Shown here: piece by piece, positions 1 to 7,979 of the stretch
Layout: each line of letters begins with the position of its first letter
Position numbering within the stretch: the first letter of the stretch is position 1
NCBI GenBank assembly: GCA_009746045.1
Contig: RPFO01000154.1
Location: forward strand, 3,970,763 to 4,034,762
Source: Mesostigma viride
Taxonomy: Eukaryota; Streptophyta; Mesostigmatophyceae; Mesostigmatales; Mesostigmataceae
Direction: 5' to 3'
Length of the DNA stretch: 64,000 nucleotides
Made by a program: the position numbers and the translations under genes
The notes under the pieces: model-generated
What the model was told of the DNA's origin: nothing
Databases searched by the model: none
Seen by the model: the letters and a program-made list of their open reading frames with translations, nothing else

Positions 1-288
1 GAGGATGTATTCGTATTTGCAGGGCGCCTGGAATGGTAGGAATCAACGAGGCGACCTTGGTGGAAGAGCTGCTTGCACATTTCAGTAAGCGAGGATCGAG
101 TGCGATCCAAAGAACACGCAGCTCACGATTGGCGGTCCTGGGTGAAGTCTTGTCAAAAAAGCAGGGCCGGCTGGCGTCAAAGTCGAACTCTATCGTTCCA
201 GTTTGGCTAGGCAGGGCGACTGCGCTTGGGCTCAGGCGACGCTGCGGGCGATCGAGGCGAGCCCGGCCGGGGGGCTGGACGACAACTA
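1..288. other. Left flank of the PLE, unassigned
   Basis: Unique-looking sequence before the Penelope-like element. A short open frame starts at 33 (+) and runs into the element, so its 3' half is transposon-derived. I recognise no protein family and see no clear splice signals. Confidence 0.3.
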
Positions 289-302
289 GGGTTTGGCTAG
301 TA
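289..302. repeat. Target-site duplication, left copy (PLE)
   Basis: The 14-bp word GGGTTTGGCTAGTA occurs here and again at 3549-3562, exactly flanking the Penelope-like element. A direct repeat of this length at both ends is the expected scar of target-primed insertion and fixes the element borders. Confidence 0.75.
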
Positions 303-3300
303 TCAAAGAGACAACCAGCGCAGGCCAGAAATCGGGAGAATCCGGACCATGGTAGCTCGAGCCTGCCGTTATCTTTTCCGCGTTTTCGAGTCGTTCAGGA
401 TGATGAAGATGAATGGTGATGGAAATGTGTATCCTTGTGCATTGAAATTATGGCTGGCTTACGTGTGGAGCGACTAGATGACCTAGACGGTGGGGCCGGA
501 AACAGCATGCTTGATCAGGGCGTGTGTTTCTAGCCTAACTGGCCGGGAGTGTCTAGTGGTGAGCACCATTGCTGCGATCGCTCTCCCACCATTTACGAGG
601 AAATACCCGCAAATGGAAAACCACTGAAAAGGTCTAGCTAGTCAGTCATCACGTTAGCCATGCCATGATTCCAAACGTCCAAGAACTGCACACGGTGCAA
701 AGGCAAAAAGCCGGAGGACAGCACTTTCAAATGTGCGGCGGGAACCAAAAGCCCGCGGATGCCAGAAAACATCGTGTTGCGGCAGCGACGCGACGATGTG
801 GACAACGAATCCAGTGCCAAGCTCGGAACGGCCGCAAAGGAGATCTGGCATCACAGGGTTCAGATGTGCGGAGATACTATGCGATCCAGCCGGTCCACGA
901 CCTGTTTGTAGAGCTTGTGCCAAGGGGCAGCACCGAACAGATGTGGGTGACGTTGCAAAAAACATCGGACTTGACGGAGCATAATGGCTCGGTCATAGTC
1001 TTTGACCAATAAACGCTGCAAGAGTTCAACAAGAGTCGTGATGAAATCAACACGATAAGAACAAAGACGGGAAAAACGATGTAACTGAGAAAGAACAACA
1101 CCATATTTTGCTGTGTGGGAAAGGAGACTGTGAATATCGGGGTAACGAATAAAAGGAATTTGCTGGTATTTAGGATCCTTGCGCTTATCATAGATAGCCG
1201 TACGCCAGCCCTTCTTGTTATGGGTAATGTTAAGATCGAGGTAATTGCAATGAGTATCCTCCGACGTGAGCTTTAATGTGAGGGACGCTTGCGGGTAGAT
1301 GCCAGGCAGACCAGCGGTGATATACAAATGGGTTGCGAAATCAGGGTTGTCGAAAGCGATGACATCATCAATGTATCGACATGTATGGATAAAACGCCTG
1401 ATGAGAACATCATCGTTTGAGGCAATGAGATTCTCCATGAATGCAAGCTCATAAGTGTATAGATAGAGGTTTGCAAGGAGCCCGGCACAGTTAGTGCCCA
1501 TAGGGATGCCGATAGCTTGTTGGTATACATTGCCCGCAAAACAGATGAAGGTGTTATCAACAAGATAAGAGATCCAATGGACAAGGTCAGCCTTCGTGAT
1601 AATATAATTATAACCATCCCGCACGATAGCACCTGCCGCGATCCCTGAGAGCCACGTTGCCGTGGGCTTGGTCTGAGAAACACGCACGTGCAGGTGGTTG
1701 CGCCCGTGAGGCCTACGTGCATACAGACGAGTAAGGAGGCTATCTAAACGAGCTTTCAAATCGTGCAAATCTAGTGTGGTATATAGAGTGGTGAAATCAT
1801 AGGTGGCTATGGGCATAGGTATACGTTTCTCTGCTGCTGTCTTAGAACGGCTAAGGGCGGCAAGGCGTAGGCGTACTTGGGCTGAGTCTATGACGATCCA
1901 ACTACCAGCGCATTCATACCCGGCATTCGACAGCACCTCCACCCATAATGCATTGGCTTCGGGGAGAAGAGCATTCAAAGCATGGCAGATGAGTTTCGAG
2001 AGAGGCATCAGTGGGGCTGAATGCGACGCAGCAATGGTGCGCAAAGCAACAGGAGTTTTGTGCAGCTTAAGAGTGAGATACAGATATGGGAACGTAGTGG
2101 TGGTGGCGCGTCGCTGCCGCTTAAGGAATGCCCGAGCAAAAATGTTTTGGCTGTGCAGAAAAGCCCGATGAGCAGCGGTGATACTGGCGGTGGACTGTGC
2201 ACGCTGAACATAGGTAGGGCTGGACGCCAACTCGTGTTGCAAAGTAGCAAGGTAGTGCTTCTTGCATATGAAAGCAAAGTTGTTGGCACTCTTGTCAACA
2301 CACGTGATGATAAAGTCCTGCTTGAAGTGGTCAAGAAGTGCTTTATCTGTGGTGTTGAGCCAGGTGGTGCGGTGGACCTGCTGGAGACGGTAATCAAGCC
2401 TGGTGAGACGTGCATTGCATTCGTGAATGACGGCGCGAAACCACGGTTCCATGGCAAGGGGAGCAAGCTGTAGGTCCGTGCTCATGGCATTGCAAAATTT
2501 GCGCAGTGATGTGGAGAGCAGTGCATTCACCTCTTTGGCACACGTGCGCTGGACCCACGGCCGAAACTTGGTGCCTTTGGCAAAAAGGTCTACAAGCGTG
2601 TGGCTCGGCAGGATGCTGAGGTCAGCGGTCATGACGTGCTGTGAGGTGGGATCAAGGTACTTGAAATACCGTTGTTGTTGGCAGGGGCAGGGCCCTGCCA
2701 AGATGGTGGCCAGCTCGGTGGGCGTTGTATCGCGGCTGACCTTCCCGTTGCTGAAAACCATTTGTCCCAAGGTGGGAGAGTAATGCCAGGCAGCAATGGG
2801 AGTGCCGAAAGTGTTGCGCACCACGAGCGGCATCGCAGCCTGCACTTGCGGCAAATGCAGAATGTGTGGCAAACACAGCTCATCCATCGCAGCATGAATG
2901 AAAGGTGAGATCAGCAAACGGCGCGGACGCAGTGCATCTGCATTCCCATTGACACGGTGCCGAATGATACGTGAGAGAAGGCCTCGCAGACTAGTGGCAT
3001 GGGAGCGGGGGACTTGCAGATCAGCTGGGGAGCACGACCCGACGGCAATGTGTAAGCTGGTAAGCTTCTTCAAGCTGCAGGCTTCGAGATAGGATGCATG
3101 AAAGTTGCCGCGTTGCATTTATAAGCCGAGACATGTGACGTAAGCAGCGGAGACTGGTGGAGTAAAGGGAAGGATGATTCGGTGGACACATGTGTGGAAG
3201 GTGGAGGGGCCGGGGTGACGCTGGGGGGATAGGGGCGATATGGGTGGAGATTGTGCTTCAGACGCCAGGCACGGATGAACATAAGAGGGCGGGGACGGAG

Positions 3301-3548
3301 GGGAGGCGGGCGGCGGCGAGACCGAGCTTTGAAACTCTTGCCTTCAATGCAAAAACCGTGGGGCAGAAATGCATGTAACATTCGTTTCCAAAACGTTTCC
3401 CGATGCCCTGCGGCTTTGCGAAAAGCGGCGCCGGTAAAGGTGCCGGGGACATGTTCCAAGGGGACGACTCGCCAATCCCACCACCCGTATTGGGCCATGG
3501 CGCCATGTAGGGGGGTGTCGTCGTTGGCGGCAGGGCGGCCAATATGAA
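303..3548 (-). mobile_element. Penelope-like retroelement, permuted (N-terminal GIY-YIG) type, 5'-truncated
   Basis: A 3.25-kb element on the minus strand, bounded by a 14-bp TSD. In sense order it holds a GIY-YIG-like endonuclease remnant (to 3070), a reverse transcriptase ORF (3118-860), and a 3' UTR of roughly 500 bp that ends in GGTTGTCTCTTTG at 303. The last ~345 bp recur almost intact at 18661-19025, and the last ~110 bp at 39539-39649, which confirms the 3' terminus. PLEs usually carry GIY-YIG at the C terminus. An upstream domain is the arrangement known for Chlamys (green algae) and Naiad elements. The left part of the endonuclease is missing, so this copy is probably dead at its 5' end even though the RT frame is intact. 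Confidence 0.8.
860..3118 (-). CDS. Reverse transcriptase of Penelope-like element
   Basis: An uninterrupted 752-residue frame. It has a cysteine pair with a nearby histidine (CPC at 144-146, then QHVMTADL), a DKSANNFAF block near 275, a KLHK motif near 351, RT motif A (YDFTTLYTTL, about 440), motif B (GIPMGTNCAGLLAN, about 537), the catalytic YIDD at 582-585, and a LDLNITHNKKGW block near 627. The YIDD box, motif B wording and TADL/KGTKFR region are typical of Penelope-like RTs and not of LINE or LTR elements. It would copy element RNA at a nicked target. The first Met was taken, but the frame overlaps the upstream endonuclease frame by 49 nt in another register. The natural protein may therefore be a fusion that has lost a base, is spliced, or uses frameshifting. 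Confidence 0.85.
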   Translation of the reverse strand: MQRGNFHASYLEACSLKKLTSLHIAVGSCSPADLQVPRSHATSLRGLLSRIIRHRVNGNADALRPRRLLISPFIHAAMDELCLPHILHLPQVQAAMPLVVRNTFGTPIAAWHYSPTLGQMVFSNGKVSRDTTPTELATILAGPCPCQQQRYFKYLDPTSQHVMTADLSILPSHTLVDLFAKGTKFRPWVQRTCAKEVNALLSTSLRKFCNAMSTDLQLAPLAMEPWFRAVIHECNARLTRLDYRLQQVHRTTWLNTTDKALLDHFKQDFIITCVDKSANNFAFICKKHYLATLQHELASSPTYVQRAQSTASITAAHRAFLHSQNIFARAFLKRQRRATTTTFPYLYLTLKLHKTPVALRTIAASHSAPLMPLSKLICHALNALLPEANALWVEVLSNAGYECAGSWIVIDSAQVRLRLAALSRSKTAAEKRIPMPIATYDFTTLYTTLDLHDLKARLDSLLTRLYARRPHGRNHLHVRVSQTKPTATWLSGIAAGAIVRDGYNYIITKADLVHWISYLVDNTFICFAGNVYQQAIGIPMGTNCAGLLANLYLYTYELAFMENLIASNDDVLIRRFIHTCRYIDDVIAFDNPDFATHLYITAGLPGIYPQASLTLKLTSEDTHCNYLDLNITHNKKGWRTAIYDKRKDPKYQQIPFIRYPDIHSLLSHTAKYGVVLSQLHRFSRLCSYRVDFITTLVELLQRLLVKDYDRAIMLRQVRCFLQRHPHLFGAAPWHKLYKQVVDRLDRIVSPHI

Positions 3549-3576
3549 GGGTTTGGCTAGTAGTGCATGGCTCCAC
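3070..3576 (-). pseudogene. GIY-YIG-like endonuclease domain of the PLE, N-terminally truncated
   Basis: This frame lies upstream of the RT in sense orientation. After the insertion border at 3548 it reads FHIGR, then WDWRVVPLEHV, then RETFWKRMLHAFLPHGF. That pattern (YIG-R-type strand, W-V-PLE strand, E-FW---L----P-G helix) is what the GIY-YIG domain of PLEs looks like. The GIY strand and everything before it are missing. The first ~10 residues of the open frame are flanking DNA from the TSD, not element. A low-complexity, basic and Pro-rich linker follows before the RT frame begins. The assignment rests on motif resemblance only and needs a profile search. Confidence 0.6.
3549..3562. repeat. 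Target-site duplication, right copy (PLE)
   Basis: Second copy of GGGTTTGGCTAGTA, identical in all 14 positions to 289-302. In PLE sense orientation it is the 5' flank. Confidence 0.75.
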
Positions 3577-3935
3577 TGCGTTCAGGGCCGGAGGGCGAAG
3601 CTGCAGCCGGAGCTGCAGACGTATTTTCAGGGCTTAGCGCGCAGCTAGCCGCCAGGCTGCGTTGCGCGGAGGAGCGTTTGCTCGCCATAACATTCCGTGA
3701 TAGCTCCGGGAAAATATATCAGCGTGTGCGTCTTAGAAAGACGAAGCCATTGTGATATTCATGGCCGAATTCGGTGCCCAAACATGAAAGTTATGAGCTC
3801 CGCCGTCAGCCATGGCTACCTCGTGGCTCGGGACAAGACATCACCATCCCATAGTGAATTTTTTTTTTTTTTTTTGTAGATTAGACCGGTAGGATTGCGT
3901 GTACCCATCCATCCATCGATATCCATCATCGGGGT
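3563..3935 (+). other. Unassigned flank with a short GC-rich frame (3567-3755)
   Basis: A 62-codon frame begins at 3567 with Ala- and Arg-rich residues. It could be a first exon of an unknown gene, but no family, donor site or downstream exon is convincing. A run of 18 T follows at about 3859. The segment near 3877-3915 (TAGACCGGTAGGA followed by CATC repeats) has a relative at 63838-63893 followed by CCCT repeats, so it is probably the 3' end of another retroelement. Confidence 0.25.
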
Positions 3936-4140
3936 TAATGCTCCGTGACTCCCCAACGTGAGCACGATTAATTAATTATGATTAATTAGGAACATAATAA
4001 CTCCGTTGGGAGTATACATGTAAAATTAAATTAAATTAAATTATAACATGCCTCCGTGGGGAGGTCATGTAGCACATATTCCATGATGGATGGGGTGGAG
4101 GAAGCCGCGTGATCGAACTATAATAACGCTAGGCTATCTA
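3936..4140 (-). repeat. LINE-type 3' tail with hairpins and TTAA/AAATT repeats
   Basis: Contains an imperfect hairpin at about 3939-3965 that is the reverse complement of 19532-19559. It also has a relative of the 60718 hairpin at about 3990-4018, an AAATT microsatellite at 4023-4044, and the hairpin ACATGCCTCCGTGGGGAGG plus TCATGT at 4046-4070. The last part (4025-4140) is repeated with changes at 4725-4862. These are 3' UTRs of minus-strand LINE copies. Confidence 0.55.
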
Positions 4141-4590
4141 GAAAATCCTAACTACACTACTCATCAAAACGCCTCCTCCGCTTGGGGGGAGGTGGCTTGC
4201 CCGCAGGGTCGGGCGTGTGCGCCTTGACAATCTTCTTCCACCGCGTCTTGTCCTGCATGACAGTCCAAAGACGGGAGAGAGAGTGGATGCGGTGCTCAAA
4301 CTGGGCTGGGACCACTAGGTCGTCCAGCAACATCTGAACGTAGTTGGTGACAGGTTTCCCTACCCTTTTGGGAATGTCCGCGGGGCCAGGCCAGGTCAGA
4401 ATATGCCGCCCTGGCTGTCCAAGCCGCTGGGGGCCGGCCAGACCAAGGGTGGTATCGACCTGGCTAGTGCGGGCAAGGTGTCCTACAAATGCTATCCTAC
4501 GCTGCCTAATCTCGTCCGAAACACGAGGCATGCCATGTAGCACATTATTTAATACCCCGGCTTGCATGAGAAGGGGCATATGGCTTTTAA
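4141..4590 (-). mobile_element. LINE fragment, RT C-terminal end (copy 1)
   Basis: The minus-strand frame 4579-4157 encodes a typical LINE tail: RQRRIAFVGHLARTSQ, then a Y-QMLLDDL block, then MQDKTRWKKIV, and a basic end. This C-terminal region follows the RT in several non-LTR clades. The copy stops short of the RT domain, so it is 5'-truncated. Confidence 0.7.
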
Positions 4591-4591
4591 T

Positions 4592-4668
4592 ACATTCTTC
4601 TGGCTCGAGCTACCTAGGTCCGGATTCTCCCGATTTCTGGCCTGCGCTGGTTGTCTCCTTGACATTCT
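4592..4668 (+). mobile_element. Short PLE 3'-end insertion with possible 7-bp TSD
   Basis: About 64 bp matching the PLE 3' terminus (CTCGAGCTAC, then GGTCCGGATTCTCCCGATTT, ending GTTGTCTCCTTG), in plus orientation. ACATTCT precedes it (4592-4598) and follows it directly (4662-4668). The short duplication is consistent with a strongly 5'-truncated insertion, but seven bases could arise by chance. Confidence 0.5.
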
Positions 4669-4724
4669 GGGCTACTTCCTGCAAGGGTAGGGTGTAAACT
4701 ACACCTGCTCTAGGTGCACCAAAA

Positions 4725-6216
4725 ATTAAATTAAATTATAACATGCCTCCGTGGGGAGATCACGTACCACATATTCCTTGATGGGGGGTGGAGGTGGAGG
4801 AAGCCGCGTAATCGAACTAACCTAACTCTAAGCTATCTAGTAGTCTATAAAATCCTAACTACACTACTCAGCAAAACGCCCCTTCCTCTTGGGGGGGGGG
4901 GGTGGCTTGCCCACAGGGGCTGGCGTGTGAGCTTGGACGATCTTCTGCCACCGCTTCTTGTTTTGCATGGCAGTCCAAAGAAGGTCCCGAGAGGGAGTGG
5001 ATGCGGTGTTCATACTGAGCTGGGACCACTAGGTCGGCCAGCAACATCTGGGTGTAGTTCATGGCAGGTTTACCTAGCTTCCTGGGAATGTCCTTGGGGC
5101 TAGCTAAGTCAAAATATGCCGCCCTGCATGGTTGGCCGGCCAAGCCGCTGGGGGCCGGCCAGACCAAGGGCGGTGTCGACCTGGCTGGTGCGAGCAACAT
5201 GTCATACAAATGCTATCCTACGCTGCCTGATCTCGTCCGAAATACGAGGCATACCCTGATACAAAGACTCTAATGACCTACCGACGCTGGGAAAACCCTA
5301 CATTCAGGACCTGTCGGAGCATCCTGTAAACCGTGCCGTCGAGCTTAGCTGCCAGTGTGTCCGTGAGTGTCCACGCCTCGGCGCCATATATATACGTAAG
5401 CACCGTGAGGACGAGGACCTTGAAGAGCATGCGCTTGCGGTGCTCGCCCAGGCCCTTCGAGCGCCAGTATGTTGAGCGAACGGAGCCTGGCTCAGGCCAG
5501 GCCGATGCGGATGTCCACATCGTCGGCGGTGTCAGGGAGCATGCTCCCCAGCAGATTGAAGCGGTCACGGAACGGGACCGGCCTCCGTCCCGTCGAGCAG
5601 GTGCGGCAGCGGTCATGGGCGGCTGGAGCTAGGCCCCAATCACTATCCAGTCGCCTTGATCAGTTTCGACACTAATCTCCAACCCCACCGCCCTCGCCTC
5701 CAAGCCCAGACAGTCTAGCCAGGTCTGAAGAATGTGCTTGGGGCGCGCGATGAGGGTGGTGTCATCCGCATAAATCAAGTCGGACAGGCGGTACCCAGTG
5801 CCAACCCCGCCCGCGTGCTCGCGCTCGTTAATGAGCCAGAGGATGTCCAAGCCGGGCTCGAACCCGAGCAGTAAAGCGCGCACGTGCCCGGCGCATGACG
5901 TGATCCACGACAATAATGAACAGGTATGGGGCCAGGACACAACCTTGCCACACCCCTTGGTGAAGGGGGAATGGTGGAGTGGTGCCCTCCGCAGTCCGCA
6001 CTACTGCCTGTGACTGAGCCCTCATACAGTCGGCGAATGGCAGCAATAAACGCAGGTGGTACCCGATCCAGAGCTAGGATGGCCCAAAGAGCTTCCCAGA
6101 GGACCGTGTCAAAGGCCTTGATACAGTCAAGAAAAATGAAGACCAGCGGAAAAACATCAGGGCAAAGGCGACGCACGGCCTCCTCCATCAATCCTCCGCC
6201 GAGTAACAAACCCTAA
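4725..6216 (-). mobile_element. Degenerate LINE with reverse transcriptase (copy 2)
   Basis: In sense (minus) order: FLDCIKAFDTVLWEALW (RT motif with the catalytic Asp, about 6120-6075), GVWQGCVLAPYLFIIVVD (about 5970-5900), LIYADDTTLIA (YADD catalytic box, about 5783-5751), AEAWTLTDTLAAKLDG (about 5370), and a C-terminal block near 5209-4868 like copy 1. The parts lie in different frames with stops between them, so it is a pseudogene. The 3' UTR carries the hairpin at 4741-4766. Motif order identifies a non-LTR element. The clade (L1-like or RTE-like) is not settled. Confidence 0.8.
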
Positions 6217-6718
6217 GCCGAGGATTGCCCCATCCATCCCTCTCGAGGTCAATCAGGTCATTCTGGGCGGGTGCAGGTTTGCTGACATCTTGTTCTCTTG
6301 CTCTCTTGTACGGAGATCCGCAACGTGAGGACGGGGCAGTTCCGAAGACTGCAAGCAGACATGCAGAATCCCGATGAACCATTCGCTGCCCAAGCGGCCG
6401 GCCATGGCCGGCTGGCAGTGTCAAGCAGATGCATCCCTCTGGAACGAGCAGCGCATCCCGGAGCCTCCAGTTAGGTCTCCTGCTACGGAAACATTCCTGC
6501 TGTCCTCCAGCAACGCCTCGCCTGGTGCCAACGGATTCCCCTAAACGTTGCTCCGGGCTTTCCAGCACATAACTACGGTCACCACGCGGGGGGTCACCTC
6601 GCCAGTTGAAAAGGGTCTTCCCCTTCAGGCTGGTTGCGACTTTCTTTAGGAGATAGGAGCGAGGGTGAGGAGCCAGAGGAGAGAGGAACGAGGACGCGGT
6701 CGTGTGCTTGCCTGCCAT
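6188..6718 (-). CDS. Hypothetical ORF, divergent from the auxilin gene
   Basis: A 176-codon open frame starting 151 bp upstream of, and divergent to, the auxilin start codon. The first ~41 residues (MAGKHTTASSFLSPLAPHPR, then SYLLKKVATSLKGKTLFNWRG) look like a real small N terminus. They end at a possible donor, GCGAG|GTGACC. The rest is Arg- and Gly-rich and runs into the LINE at 6216, so any downstream exons would lie beyond the retroelements. I recognise no family. It may be a first exon or a chance frame. Confidence 0.25.
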   Translation of the reverse strand: MAGKHTTASSFLSPLAPHPRSYLLKKVATSLKGKTLFNWRGDPPRGDRSYVLESPEQRLGESVGTRRGVAGGQQECFRSRRPNWRLRDALLVPEGCICLTLPAGHGRPLGQRMVHRDSACLLAVFGTAPSSRCGSPYKRAREQDVSKPAPAQNDLIDLERDGWGNPRLRVCYSAED

Positions 6719-6869
6719 TTCTCGAGGTGCCCGTTACCTGACGGAAAACGGTAGCGAGGCCCCGTGAATGGGGCGCGCCGAAGCGCGTGGTGATTTATGA
6801 CGAGGTGAACCAACGGTTCGCGTTTCAGTGTTTTTCTCGATTTGACTTGTTCACTCAGAATTTATAGCC

Positions 6870-7856
6870 ATGCAGAACGACAACCTCCGCGACATCCTGT
6901 CTTCGATGGGGCTCAAGAAGACGGGCAAGGATGCCCCAATGATGAAGAAGCCTGGCGATAGTGGCTCTGGTATAGGTACTTTCGGGCAAATGGGCGGTGG
7001 CCCGGCAATGCCGATGAAGCCAGCCGTCGCAAGTGATACATTCGCAAACATGGGGTCTCCAATTAAATCGCCAACGGCATATGAAGCACCTGCCCCACGT
7101 ATGTATCCGGAGTCGTCTTATGCTCCTCCTGCGGGTGGGCAGCGAGCCAGTACCCCACTAGGAGGGGCCAGTACTACTATGGGAGGCGCGCCCGTCAATA
7201 AATTGGGCCCGAATACAGCAAAGAAGGCCCTTGGGGATTTCGGGGATATTTTTAACGACATGAAGTTGTCTGCGAGGTAAATATGATCGGCTGCAGGCTT
7301 CCGTGCCTTCAGTGTCAGTAATGTGCTGCCTCTTTGTTCCATAGGCCGTAGAAAGTGAATGTCTGTGACGGTGCTGCTGTTTCAATATAAGGGCTGTTGC
7401 CTGCTGGCGCATGCATATCGCAAATGCTTGAGGTAGCAATGCGCCCAGACTTTCTTAGACAAACTAGCGTGACTACAATGACCAGCTTGGACTCTGAGTA
7501 TATGTTCAGCACTTTTTGTGGGGATTGGTTGAGCATCTTTGTCCAGCAGCGTTTGCCATGGGGCATGGTGTGCAATTGGGCCAACTGCACGCCCCAGCTT
7601 CTTAACAACTTTTTTGCCACGACATCTTCAGAAGTAATGCGCAGTGTAACCCTGGAAAGAAATATTTCTTGCCACCACACACGGGCTAGTAGCACGTGTG
7701 AGATTTTTTTTCCCCTGTGGATTTGTTTGATCTACTCTAACAGCTGCCCATGTTAAGAAAATCAAGAATTCTGTGAAATAGGCATGTATCACACACTCAG
7801 CTTCCCCCTCCTCCTCTCCTGCCCCCGCTCCCCCCCCGCCAACACACACCAATACC

Positions 7857-7925
<69 letters not shown>

Positions 7926-7934
7926 ACTCACACA

Positions 7935-7979
<45 letters not shown>

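Noticed and set aside
303-640. Hammerhead ribozyme in the PLE 3' region
   Set aside because: Some PLEs carry one, but I could not find the CTGATGA and GAAA cores in the right spacing.
665-1012. Plus-strand frames opposite the PLE RT
   Set aside because: Shadows of the minus-strand RT coding region and UTR.
303-3548. LTR retrotransposon or LINE assignment of the RT
   Set aside because: No LTRs, protease, RNase H or integrase. YIDD with GIPMGTNC and an upstream GIY-YIG-like domain fits PLE better.
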